Of a stretch of 64,000 nucleotides of DNA, positions 1 through 13,868 are shown in pieces. The stretch covers positions 496,001-560,000 of the forward strand of contig NW_026515473.1 of NCBI RefSeq assembly GCF_014898815.1, written 5' to 3'. A program made the translations under genes and the position numbers. Position 1 is the first letter of the stretch; each line of letters begins with the position of its first letter. The stretch is from Panonychus citri (lineage: Eukaryota; Arthropoda; Arachnida; Trombidiformes; Tetranychidae). The notes beneath the pieces are model-generated. The model did not search any database, was not told the DNA's origin, and saw nothing but the letters and a program-made list of their open reading frames with translations.

Positions 1-2115
1 CTTATATATGATTAATAAATTGTATAATCAATTCATTGTCAAGGTTGGATCATAAAGAAATAAATTAACAGACAGATTTACAATTAATATCAATGAAAAA
101 AAGCTTAATGATTAACTGATTGTGATAACAATTAACAGTAAACTTATCCAATATCTGAGTAAATAAAAGGAAACAAATTGTTACTAATTAACAATTAACA
201 TATTTGATTGTATTGTATTGTTTTTTATTATAATCTGATAGTTTTGAGTGTAGCATATGCAATGATTATAAACAATTAAGTTGATTAATCAACAATCAAA
301 GTCAAATAGTTCAAGTTCATTATTAATCTAATGTAATTAACTCTATACCTTGAAAGGCCGTCTCAATATCTGATCATCTTAATCATGATAACTGTTAATT
401 GTCTGATTAATTGCTGAGTCTGGACAACCAGAAACCATTTAATTTAATCATCATCATCATTGAATCATCTTTAACTAATTAATTCAATTAAAACTATGGA
501 TTATGTAAAAACATCAGCGTAAGAAAAATACTCAACAATCAATTTTCAACAATTAACATTCATTTTTGGTAAATCATGTTTTCTTTGAATAAATTGTACG
601 AAACAATTAGCTAATCATAATCATCCTAATTGAAGTTCAAGGTTCCAACACTTTCACAATTTAATCAACTTTTTTTTTTCTTACCTTTTTCCTAATCATG
701 ATTAACTAATACACTTTTTAATGTAGACAAACATACACACAGTTAATTGTAATTAAAAATAATTCATCTCATGTTGATTATGATTGTAATCAACTACAAG
801 GAACAAATTAATCATTATTAACAATTAACACCAACATTTTAAATTGTTAGTATATTATGTCAAGTATAACAATTAAACAAGAAAACCAAATAATATGACA
901 ATCAAGATTAATGGTCACAATTTAATGAAATCACAATATGAGTGATTAACTTAAAGTAAATGATATTGTGTGGATATGAATTAACTTGATTGTTCAACTG
1001 AATAACAATTAAAAAGAGAGAGAGAGAGAAAAATTAAATTAAGGGTTTTAGAGAAACTAATTGATTGTTACAATTTACAAATCATTCTAATCGATATCAG
1101 TTTAAGCTTTGGCCTGAGAATTTGATTGTAGTTAATTGTTTAGATCATTGATTTAATCCGATTCCGGTTTCAAGATTGTCAACCTCGACTGTCTCCGGAA
1201 AATGGTTATGATTTAAAGACAACAACAATTAAACAATTTAACCCTATCCTCCAATGCTAATTAATTGTTGATAATCATAATCAACAATTATCCTTCGGGA
1301 TAACTTTGATTTTCTAACGGAAATCAAATCATTTAATTGTAATAAAAGTTTTCTATTTACTTTGTGTTGGTGTTTTTTTCGTATTTATAATTTTCCAAGT
1401 TAATTAACAATTTGAAGCCTTCGTCTGTTTTTCTTGTCTACACTTTGATTAAATTGCGATTGTTATAACTATTGCACACCAACAATTAACTAATTGTTGA
1501 TGACAATTTACATCAATAAAAAGGTAAACCCAGAAAACCAAGACAAAACATCAAACCAGGAATCTGATTTTTTGTTTGGTGGTTTAGGTTTTCATTTGTT
1601 CAATTCAGTTCATTTCACTTTTCTATTAAATATATAATTAATTCCTGTACTTTTTTTGATCACTCTTCAGTTGATTAACTTTTTCTTTCTCTAAACTTAA
1701 TTGTTACAATTAAAATCGACCTCCAGTAAAAGCAGTTTAATCACTTAACCAGCTAATAACTCATTGGATTGAGAGAAAGGGAAGAAAAAAACTTTTCAAT
1801 TTCTAAGTTTTTTTTTTATTGATTCAACGACAACAATTAACAATTAAAAAAGACCTAAAACTAAATGATAATATAATCAGATTAGATTTTAATAGTAATG
1901 TTGAACCTTATCACCATTGGTCAACAATTAACTAATTTTACCAAGTTCAAAGTCAAAGTCCCTTGTTTTTTGATTGTCAAGACAAAAGCAAATCAAATTA
2001 AGTTGATTGAGCGATCTGATGAAAGTCTATTACTTTTATTACTTAAGCTAATAGTTGATCGGATTAGATGATGGATTAATTAATTGTTATCTCTTAATTA
2101 TTTCGTCTCTCTTAC
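1..2115. other. non-coding AT-rich DNA, probably intron of the RasGEF gene
   Basis: No exon with a convincing splice pair and coding frame was found. The RasGEF reading frame leaves the exon ending at 2116 in phase 2 and no matching continuation is visible here, so this is most likely one further long intron. The stretch is dominated by variants of TAATTGTT / AACAATTA and GATTAA / TTAATC. Confidence 0.5.
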
Positions 2116-5100
2116 CTGAAATGGATTGGAAATTGTTCCTTGGTCTGAAGCCAGGCCATTTCGAGGAAATAAACTGACGGCGATTGTAATGCTTTGATAA
2201 TCACTTCCAGTGAATGCCAATTCCTAAGTTTCCGTAATACACAAGCAACCTGATTGATTAAACGATTAACAAACAATTAGATTAATAATTTGTATTACCA
2301 TTCGTCAACTGAATCAACTAATCATAGGTATCACTGATTTAACCACTCAGCTGATTATGATTGTCACAGTTATGACATTTCCATTCAATTGAAGTCTCTA
2401 CATGTTATTCAATTTGATTGATTGTCTATTTGATAAGTTTTTTTGTTTTAACAATCTCTTGTTATATTATTGATTGTTACAAACAATACAAGTGACAGAA
2501 ATTGACATAATTAGCTAATTAAAAATACACCAAACGTTTAAATAATTAGACAGGTAAAATGTAACTAAATTGTATCAATAATGAAACAGAAAATTATACT
2601 GACACTACAATTAACTGATTAGTATCTAAGCAGAAATTAAATCAAATAGACTTACAATCAACACAAATTTTGCCCTTCAATTAATTATGTCATGAATGTG
2701 TTTAATCCGATTGTAAGCAGCAAAAAAAAAACTAATTGTAACAGTTAAATTGTTGAGATAATTAAGATTTTAAGAATCGATAAAAAAGTTTTTTTATTCT
2801 ACCCTTGAATTGATCAACTGTTAATCCAAGAAAACCGGAAGGTCGAGGGTATTTAATGTAAAGGTAATTTAGCAAAAATCTATCAATCAAAATATTATTA
2901 ATTTAATTCAGGAAGTTAAATGGATGATTAGAGTAAAATAATAACTGAATTAAAGCTAATCAATAATAACTAATTAGTTTACAATGAGCCCAAAAGGGAT
3001 CAAAGTAAATTCTTGAAAATGAAACAGGTAAAGTTGCCGAAATCACTGAATAATAATGTTAATATATATTTGATTGATTCTGTGGTGGAAAATGAATGAA
3101 ACTTTTTTAGTTCAAGGATTGGAGATTTAATTGTTAATTTAGTTAATTAACTTACTTCGATGAAGGCTGCAATCTTACGAGCCTGTGATTCTGAGCTTGT
3201 TTCTCGGTTTATCACTTGGCAAACCAGTTTTTTGACTTGATCACTAAACTCTAATAGAGTTCGGATACCATTGAGATCATCGGAATCCTGAGTAAGTTCA
3301 GAGAAAAGAGAGAAAAAAATTCATTAAAATTTTGATTCCATTTGAATAAAAAAACATAATCAAAAAGTGAGAAAGAAAAAAGCAAATCCCAATCAAGACA
3401 AACAAACACTACGATTCCAAGGATACGTAATTAAATCAATGAGAAAGCAATCAATTTACAACGAGTCTATTTCATGATATTCAGGGTGAATATTTACCGA
3501 ATACACTTAATATCAGAGTTTTATATTTAAATTGATTCATTCAGTTAAATTATCAATGATAATCATCATGAACATTGGGTGAACGTCATCAACCTTTAAT
3601 TTGATTTCTTTTTTTCGTTGAAAAATTACTTTTTTTATACTTGTAATCTTAATCAATAATTAAGATAATTATCAATTTAGCTTTTGTATTATTGCTTGAT
3701 CATGATGGTTAATCAAGATTCTACATGATGATAACCTTGACGAGATTTCAAAGATTAAGAGGATGATACAAAGTCGATGGTTGTGAATGGACAATTCAAA
3801 CGAAATGAAGGAAAGAGAGAGAGAAAACTGGATTAGAACTTTTTTCTTTTTCTCTTTTTATCCTGAGTAAACCCTTTCATTTTGTTCAACAGAAAGGAGG
3901 ACATATGATGAAACTGAATCTTTCCATCATGGTGGGCATCATGTTCATCGTTAGAAGCTCATGATACTGATGATGTTGAGGAGGAGGAAAAGGGTTAATT
4001 TTACCAAGAAATTTATATCCCAAGGAGTTTTGGTTATCGTAACTTTTTTTGATAAAGTTTTCTGATAAAAAGAAATTTTTTTTTCTGATTCGTATTATTA
4101 ATATTATACATGATAGATATGATTAAGTGAGTCACACTAATCATGATTAAGGTTAACAAAACTCTGTCAATAATCAACATAAAAGTGAGAGGAAAATAAT
4201 TATTATTTGATAATCAGTGAGAAAACCTTGATTGTGATGTGATCATAATGATGAGATTTTTAAATTAATCCTGTTGATTATTCTGATTCTGGTACAATTT
4301 ATAATATTTACAGTTTTCTATCATGAAAAAAATTGAGGATAATTAATTTCAATTAATATCTCATCATCATCATCATCGCATGTTTTACAATATATATAAC
4401 TGATTATTCAACAATTAAAAATAATCACAATCATAATAAATTTTACCGTTAATTGGGTGACTCTATTTAGAAAATTTTTCCATCTTCATCCTGATTAACT
4501 TGATTTCTTCCTTAATCAATATAATCAAAGTTTAATAATAGTTTTAACTTTTTCGATCTCATAAGACAATTAATTAAGAAACAATTATCATAATGTAATT
4601 AATCAGAATCATTTCTTTTGATTGCAATATAATCAGATTAATGATTTTCGATTAACTTGATTAACAAGATAATGGATCAAGTTGAAATAATATAATTTTC
4701 CAATTCTAATTATGTGCTAATATTTATATACACAAATATTACTATTAAATGATTGGTAACTCTTGCTAGAGATGATTTATTAATTGTTAGAAACAATTAA
4801 CAATCTATTAGGTCAAGGACAATTTATTGATGACCTAGAAGCATCAATGTAAATTGTAATCAAGAATTTTAATTTTTAATCATTAATAAGAAAAATTTCA
4901 AACAAAAACTTCAATTTCCTTTGATTTAAAGTCCATCATTTGTTATTGAGAAACTTGTTACAATCAAAGTGAATTAATTTCATTTTAATGACTGAATAAT
5001 CAAGGAATCAGATATTTGATTGTTGATTGAGTCTCTCTCTCTCACACTAATTTACTCACAAAATTTTCGGGTATATTGATCATCAAAAACTACAATAATT

Positions 5101-8100
5101 AACTAATTGTTTCTGTTGTCAGGATTCAACACTCAAGTTATTGGTGTCGACAGGTAACTGTTATCATGTTAATCGTTTCCTTTTTGAAAAATTGATTGTT
5201 ACAATTAGCAGCTTTGAAAATGTTGAAAACTTAATTGTCATCAAATTATCATCATAATCATTTATATTACTATTGATTGTTTAGTATATTTATATATTGA
5301 TATATTTCAAGGGGAAATTGATAAGAGAGAAACGGAAGTGTAGTAAATTTGATCAGCAACAATCAACGATTTTCAATGTTAAACAATTAACTTGAAATTT
5401 ACTTGATAAGTTCAACGATTAGACTCTTCATTGATCAAATAAAACACTCACACAATTAACACAATCAATTTTATTCATCTCATTTATCCTTGGCCTAATT
5501 ACGTTAATATAACATAGAGCTTGAACAAATTGTGTTCATATTTTTGGTACAATGTTTTCATCTCAATGGAGGGAAAATGGTGACGATATTGATGGAGATT
5601 TAAAAATAAAGGTAAAAATGATCAAAAAAATGATAATCATCATCAACAATTCATATAAATGATTACCTTTATTGTCATCTTAAATCATCAAGGTGAGTTT
5701 GACAATAGAAACATTGACAACAATGTAATTTAATCATCACTATCATTTACCATCAACAACTCCTCCCAAAAATCAGGTAACCTGTTGATTCCCAATCATC
5801 ATCATCATCGTAATCATTATAATCATTGTGACATGTTAATTGTTAACCTTTTAGTTTGCTAATTGTTGTCAACAATTAAACAGTCTCTCAATTGATTGGC
5901 AGTGTTTATATTTGATGAAAAAGTTTCACAATTTAATTTGCTTTCCCATCGTTAGGACTTTCTTTCAATTAAACATTTTCACCAATGGATTTAGTTAATT
6001 TTATTATGTATACAACACTAGTGATTAACGGCAATCATGGTGATTATCATGATGATGATTAAGACTTAATCAAGGCAAACTGTAAACAATTAAGACCTTG
6101 TATCTTGGAGTAGGCAATAGTTGATAATCAACTTGATTATGATTGAATCATTTCAATGTGAATATTTTTTTTCTCATCATCATCATCATTATTATTACAA
6201 TGTATTTGATTATTGTGATGATACTTGATGATTTAATTGACTTTAATTGTAATTTAGTTTTAAGGTAAATATTTGATTAATAATTAAAGGTAAAGCCCAA
6301 AAAGTTTGTTGTTATTTTGTGTATTCAATTGTTTGCTAATTGTTGTTGATTAGTATTTTCTTGTTTCATAATCAACTATATTCATTAATTGAGACTATCA
6401 TTGATTATCATAATCAATTGGCACTCTAAGGGTATAATATTAATTGTCATCATCATCATTTATGATTAGTTAATTTTTTTGTTTCATATCAAAAACAAAT
6501 TAGGTCAATATTTGATTTATCAATTATGAGAAAGATCAACAATTAATACAACCTTGACCCTTAATCATTAACTATCATCAACATAATTAACTGTTTAATT
6601 TACTAATTAATCTGATTTTTGATTAATAATAATATTATTCAACGAGATTCAGAACTCATCGATTGTTAATCTTGATTGTAACTGGTTAACTAATCAGTAG
6701 TAACAATTTAAATTACTACAATCATATTAAGGTTAGAAAACCAATCTCATCAATCATAATTTTGTTTTTACTGTTGATTTTTTTGTTCCAACAATTAATA
6801 AATGTAGTAATTAAATCCAGAAATATAAGTATATTTATATTTGATTGTAACAATTAGAATTAAATTGGTTCATTAGAAAGTGAATTGAGAAATTAAATGT
6901 TCTGTTGATCAAATTTTGTTTTCTCTTTCGATTTGATTAACAAATTGATTGTAACTTTTAATTTAGTTGTCATTTAATTTTAACTCATTAGTTATTGATT
7001 ACCAGCCCAATTATTATTAATCAGTTAATCACAATCGGTTAATTTTGATTGTGATGATTAACTGATTGATTTTGATCAGTATTATTGGAGCTTGATTGAG
7101 TTTCTTTTCCTCTTCCTTATTAACCATTTACTTTAAATTGTTAAATTGTTAATTCCTAATTTGGTTGAAACTTTTTCTTCTTCGTATTCAAACAATTAAC
7201 TAATCAATAAGCCGATATTATCATTATTATAATGGTTTGAGATAATTAAAAGTTAATTAAGTTCCGGTCAATATTGTCCTAATTAGATTGTTATTGTCTA
7301 AAATCACAATTAAATCATTATTTAATCATTAAAATAAGCTGAGTGAAAATCAATCAACAATAAATAAATTAAGGCTTAATTGATTCAATTATTAATGACT
7401 AATTGTTCACTAATATTGAAACGGTTAATCAATGTCAAAATATATCAATTGATTGAATCAGTTAATCAGTATAGTTATTGAAATTCAATCAATTAAATGT
7501 GGTCTAAATTTAATAAATTGATCAATTTAAATAATAAACGAGAAATTGATCATTAATTATTAATTGTTAAACAATTTAGATCATATTAAATTCACGTTTA
7601 ATTATGAAATTCAAATTAACTCGAATAACTTGAAATCAGACATAAATGATTTAAGATAATTAAAATCAGTTAGAATAATGTAATCAATTGAGCATAATCA
7701 ATTGTCAATAATTATGACAATCAATAAAAAATAATAAGTAGTTCAATTATTCATAGTTTAGTCTTGATCATTATAATCAATCAAATTACTGATCAAAATC
7801 ATTATTATTAGTAATTATTCAATCTAAATTTTAATTAGACAAATTGATAATAATTAAAATAAACAATGAATTTACATGATTAATTAGATGAAACAATTTA
7901 GATTTAATTGTTTCAGAATAGTAAATCAGTTGAGAATCAATTGATTTTGAAACCTTTGATTGGATAATTAACACACACAAAAAACGTTGATTAGTTGATT
8001 AAATCTCAATTTGTTAATTGTTTTTCAACAAATTCATACAAACAATTAATTTACTATTCCTTGATTAGTGATTATAATCACTAATGATGATCAAGATGAT

Positions 8101-11100
8101 TAAAAAGCAAAGGTAAAAAGCTTGAGAAAAATTGATTGCTACTAATCATTGATAATGATTATGAGTGTTGACCTTGGCTTTTGTATCTGACGGAAGAGAA
8201 GTGATAATGAGAGAGAGGATGTACTTACAAATCTTTTAAGTCTACCAAGAACTAGGGCTGACATCTCTGTGGGTTTTATGTGAAGATAGAGATCTTTGTC
8301 TATGGTGGTTAATTGCATGGCAACTGAAATTGATTAGAGAGTTTAATCCGTTGGATTAGTAATCGTGATCGTGTTGTTGGCGACCATAAGATGCGATTTT
8401 ACGTTTCCTTTGGCGAAGTTTCTTCAATTCATATGCTTTTCGATCCCGATTCACGGCCGAATGACCCACCGGGTGAGGAAGATGAAGAATAACCATCATC
8501 AGAGTGATGGTCAGTGTAAAAAGATGATGATGATGATGATGAGGTGGTTGAAGAGGAAGAGGATGAGGCTGATGATGAGGATGAAGATGATTTACCAACT
8601 TTCTTATTGTTGTTGTTTTTCAATTTATTTTTGGACAAAAGTTTGAATGCTTCCTCAGTTCGAGCGTCTAACCAGCCATCGTTGAAACGACCTAACTGAT
8701 CTAGATCAAGGTCGGAATTACGCCGACGATTGGCAAATGATGAGGATGAGGATGAATGATGATGGGAATAGGAAGATGTTGAGGGAAATGATAATGAGGA
8801 TGTTGTTGGAAGAGGGGAAGGTGATGAAGAGGAAGAGGTTGATGCTGCTGATGAGCAACATGGTGATGATGATGATGCCAATGAAGATAATGATTGTTTA
8901 GATTGTGATAATAATCTTGAGGATAGACGAGGATTACCAAGATAATCGTAATCTGTTCTTGAAGATAAACTCAATGGAGATACAGTTGACTGTTGAAATG
9001 ATGTTGAACATGTCAGGAAACCGGAAACAGATGAACTCAGGTTAAGTTCTGAAGTGTATCGACGAAGTGGAATCCTGGAACCAGGGCAAAGAATTAAATC
9101 TTTTTCCAATGAACATAAAGGTTGGGCTAAGATTCCGTTGAAAATTTCGTTCGTTTTACTTGGAGTTTAATAAGAAATAATAATCGACAAAAAGAGAGAG
9201 AGAGAAAATTTGATTAGAATATTAAAGTGATTAACTAATTAGAATTGCAAACAATTAGAGGAAGAGGAAAACAGGAAGATAATTAAATTGAAGATGATGA
9301 TAATTGGGAACACGAGACAGATAAGAGGAGATTAAGATTCAGGATTAAGAAATGAAAATGTTGATGACAACTGAAAAAAAGGTGAATTAGTTTAATTTGA
9401 TTGATGACAAAAAGATCTGGATTGTTTATAATGTCTGATTGATTAAGTAAATTAAACTGTTTGCCAACAATTAAGAGTTTCCAATGTATATCATTTGGTG
9501 AAAGTTTAATTGTTGTTGTTCATTGGATCCAATCAATACATCAAATTGGTATTGACCTTGGTGCTTTAATTATATTAGCAAAAAACTAGCCAACGATTGA
9601 CTTTTTGACAGTAACAATTAATCCAGATTGTTATTAATAATAGCAATCAACTTGTGATTAGCAATTAACACTGATGGTAGTTGATTTAATTTGTATTTCG
9701 GTTTACATTTGCAATTGAATAATTTGATTTAAAATAAGTTTCTATGGGAAAACCTTGAATAACAATTTAAACTAGATTAATTCAAACTATTCATCTATAC
9801 CTGACTAATCAACAGCAATTAAATTTTCATTTTGTGTCAGTTAATTGCTCTGTTGACAGTTAATCAAATGTTTTATACATAAATTTAACTAAAATGGATC
9901 ACAATAATCATCATTATCATCACAATTAACTCAAACAATCTAATATATGTGTTGATTGTATTGAAAAGCTGAAAAAATTGACCTTCTAAATGTCAACTAT
10001 CAAAAGTTTAATTGTAATTAACAATTGATAATAAAATTTAGTTATATTACAATTAAACTAATCATTAACGTTTAATCAGTTTTCACTATTAAAATAAATT
10101 GTTGTAAAATAGATTCACTTTAAAGTATAATTGTAATCATAATTTAACCTTTTTTTTTACTATTAATTGTCCGTTAACCTTGAAATTCAAGATGATTTAC
10201 TAAATTGTTAATTGTGACGATATAAATAATGTATATTTGTGATTACCAATAATAAATTTCTAATCATATATTATATTTGATTCCTATTATTTTTAGTAAT
10301 TGTAAAGTTTATAACTATTAATATTTAGTTAGAAACTTTTTCGTTACGATAAAAGTTTCGATTTGAAAATCTATTTAAAGCAACAATCAATAAGGTTCCT
10401 AACAATTTAAATCATCATTAATCATAAAAAATAGCATAATTTATTAATAACATTGTCAAGTTGGTAAACTGTTATTTTAGTTAAATTAAAAATCATTCAT
10501 ATAACAATCAGTAAATTGTTGTATACAAAAAAAAACTAATGATCTTAAATCATGATTAGTTTACAATTTAAATATAAACCATTAACTAAATCATTGAGAT
10601 TAAGGTTAATTTTTGTTTTTTGCAATACTAATCTCATGTAATTATAACATTAATATGATTAGTAGAAAACTTTTCCAGGGTAATTTTAAAAGATTGTCAA
10701 TCAATTAATTAACTAATCATCATGACATAATTATCAAAAGTAAATCAACAAAAATCAACAATTATCGATATGTTTAAGAAAAAGTCAATGAGGTTTATTG
10801 GTAATACAAATGAATTGTGGTGTGATTTTAAATGGACAGAGATTGGAAAGTTTAATTGTTGATTGTTTATTAGGTTAAACAATCAAAAACATTTTTGATT
10901 GTAACAATTTGGATAACAAATAAACAAACAATCAAAAAAAAAACGATGATGATGATAATCAAAATTAATATTATAGACAAAACAATCAAGCTCAAGGTTA
11001 ATATACATTAGCAACTAATTATGATCCAGTCGGAAAGTTAATAACAATCAAAGTACATTAACAATACTGATCTTCAGATGATGATGATTATGATGATTTA

Positions 11101-13833
11101 AATATACAACAAATAGTAAACAGGTAAGTAAAGTTTAATTAACTAACAAGATGAGAGAGAGAGAGAGCTAAAAATCAACATATTGATTCAATTTCCTCAA
11201 ACTGACAATTTTCTTGGTGATTAACAAACCATAATCACCTAATCAACGTGAATATCCTTGGGATGTGGAGTTTAAATCATTGGAATCATCATCATCATCA
11301 ATATCAACAAGTAGATTGATAAAAAAGACATGAAAACAAATAAAACAGCAAAACCACAACATTGATTAACTTTTGATTATCATTAACTGATTATTACAAT
11401 AATCAACAATTTAATCATGAACTTTTGATTACCTTGTCTTTAGTTTTATAACCTGACCTTTTTCAAGTCAAGTATCTCATTGAAAACTGTTTGTCAAAGT
11501 TGTTTGTATGTTGGTGTTGATGATGATGATGACGATGATTAATAGTAAATGTAGTACAATTTATTTTCATTAAAAGGTAAGCATGTTGATTTTAATTGTA
11601 ATAATCGGGAAAGAAAAAATCTAAAGCAATCAAATGGTAAATTAAATGGGAAAAGTAGAGAAAAAGATTGAAAAAGTTTCAATTAGTTTGCGAAAAAAGA
11701 AAAGAAAAGAAAAAGTTTTTCCAAATGAAATCAGAATCTCTTTTTTTTTCTTAATGAAGTTTCCCTTCAATTCTGTTGATGAATTTTCATTTTTTTCGCT
11801 CGACAACAACTTGTATCATTTATTACAACTATTGATTAATATGTTATGATGAATTCATCATAAGAATCGAAAAACTTGACAAAAAAACAACAACAACCGC
11901 ATCATCATGATCGTCACCATAATCAAAATGTGAATCATTTCTGAAAACTGTTAATTGTACAATCAAATCAATTTGAAAATAACCAGGACATGCGAATGAC
12001 TGTCATTCATTTGTCTTGATTGCTATTGATATAAGGTTTCGATGATGATGTTTGTTTGTTTGCTCGTAATGGTGTGATGATTAAATCACAAGCTTTCAGA
12101 TAAATTGTTGTTGTTTTATATTATTGCAATAGTTTAGTTAATTGTAAGTGAAAAATTGAATTTCATTTTTCAGGTTAAATGTGTAAATGGATAGTTGTGA
12201 ATGAGATCATGGGTTTTTGCCATATGATCAGTGAAACAACCAGGAAGAGAGAGAGAGAGAGATGAAGATGAAGATGAAGATGAAGATGAAGATGTGAATT
12301 AGTGAGAGAGTGACATAGGACTGAGGTTTTATCTTCATTTTCATCATCAATATGATTACATTATGGTTAATTAACAAATGAAAGGTAAACCGTTATATTA
12401 AATAATATTATTAATAATAATTCAACGACAAATTAAAGGTAAACAGGGATTAAGGCTGAATGATAATCAATTAGTAATACAAATTGAGTTCAATTGATTA
12501 GATTTACTTGAACATAATCTGTACATTATGACAATGATGACGATTAGATTACCTTACAATTAACTAATCATCTTGTTATCCCTCTCAATCTCCATGTTTC
12601 TGTTAATTGAAATAATTAAAACCTTTTTCATGGATCAACCAATTGTAAAATCCAAATCTCCTTAAATCAACCATAGTAACGATTAACATGTTAATTAGTT
12701 AATTAAAATTAGTACATATATGTATTGATCTGGAATCAACATTTTCCTTTCCTCCCGTTAATTAATAAGTTTAAATATAAATTAGCTAATTAATCAATTA
12801 AAATTTCGCAATTCTAATTTTCCAATATCTTTGATATTGTCGTATTGATGATTGATCACTTTTTATTAACTTGTTGATTAAATTTTAACAATCAATTCAA
12901 TCTTAATCAGATCCATTTAGTGTTCATAATCAAGTGATATAATGGTAATAACAATTACAATAATTACTATAATAATAAGGATTAATTAAGGTTCTTAATT
13001 AGTTAATAAGTGTTAACAGTTAACCTTTTTTTTCTCAATAATTTAATAATAAGTTAAAGTCCAAATCTAAATATAATCTAATTGAATAGTGATTAACTAA
13101 TCATGTTTAATGAAAATTAAGAAAAAAAAAGTTAACGAGTTATAATAATAACTGTTAATCTGTTTGTTTTTTTAAATTGCTAATAATTTAATAACTTTCT
13201 AAAATATATAATTAATTGATTACATTTTAAAAAGATGAATTAACAATCAAACACCAGAATAGATTAGTTGGTTTTGGCGCTTTTTTAATTAACATCCTTA
13301 CCCTGGATTAGATTAATGTTGAAAAAGTTGTTGACAGAATTTGTGAAATTTTGTCTCGATACTTGAGGAAAAAAGTATGAAAAGATTATCGGTCTAGGAG
13401 ATTAAGTTTTTGCCCTTAGGGAAAAAGTTAATCCCATGGTTAATATGATTATAAATGGGTTTTCTCTTGGAGTCAATGATACATTTGAACCAGAAAAAAA
13501 TAGTAACCAGAATTTTTTTGGCTGTTCGTATGTTCGGGTGGGTGCTTGTTGTTTTGTCTGCCACCTCTTCCTACCTTTACAAACATTTACCTGACTGACT
13601 AACTAACTGACTGGCTGATTGCTACAGTTAATTTAAATGCTAATATTAAATTGCAATTAGTTGAGTTAATTGTGAAAATTGATTCTCCTGGTGAAAAATA
13701 GGAGCTAAAAGTTTTAAGAATATTGAATGACAAATGAGAAACAGGAGATATCATGTAACGAATTTGGTTTAGTATTTGATTCTTATTGATTATTGAAATT
13801 AAATCAAGACTGGAAAAGCTGAAAGGAAGAGGA

Positions 13834-13868
<35 letters not shown>

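Noticed and set aside
8365..8646. Plus-strand frame rich in Met (ATG repeats) opposite the Ser-rich RasGEF exon
   Set aside because: Shadow of the low-complexity coding strand.
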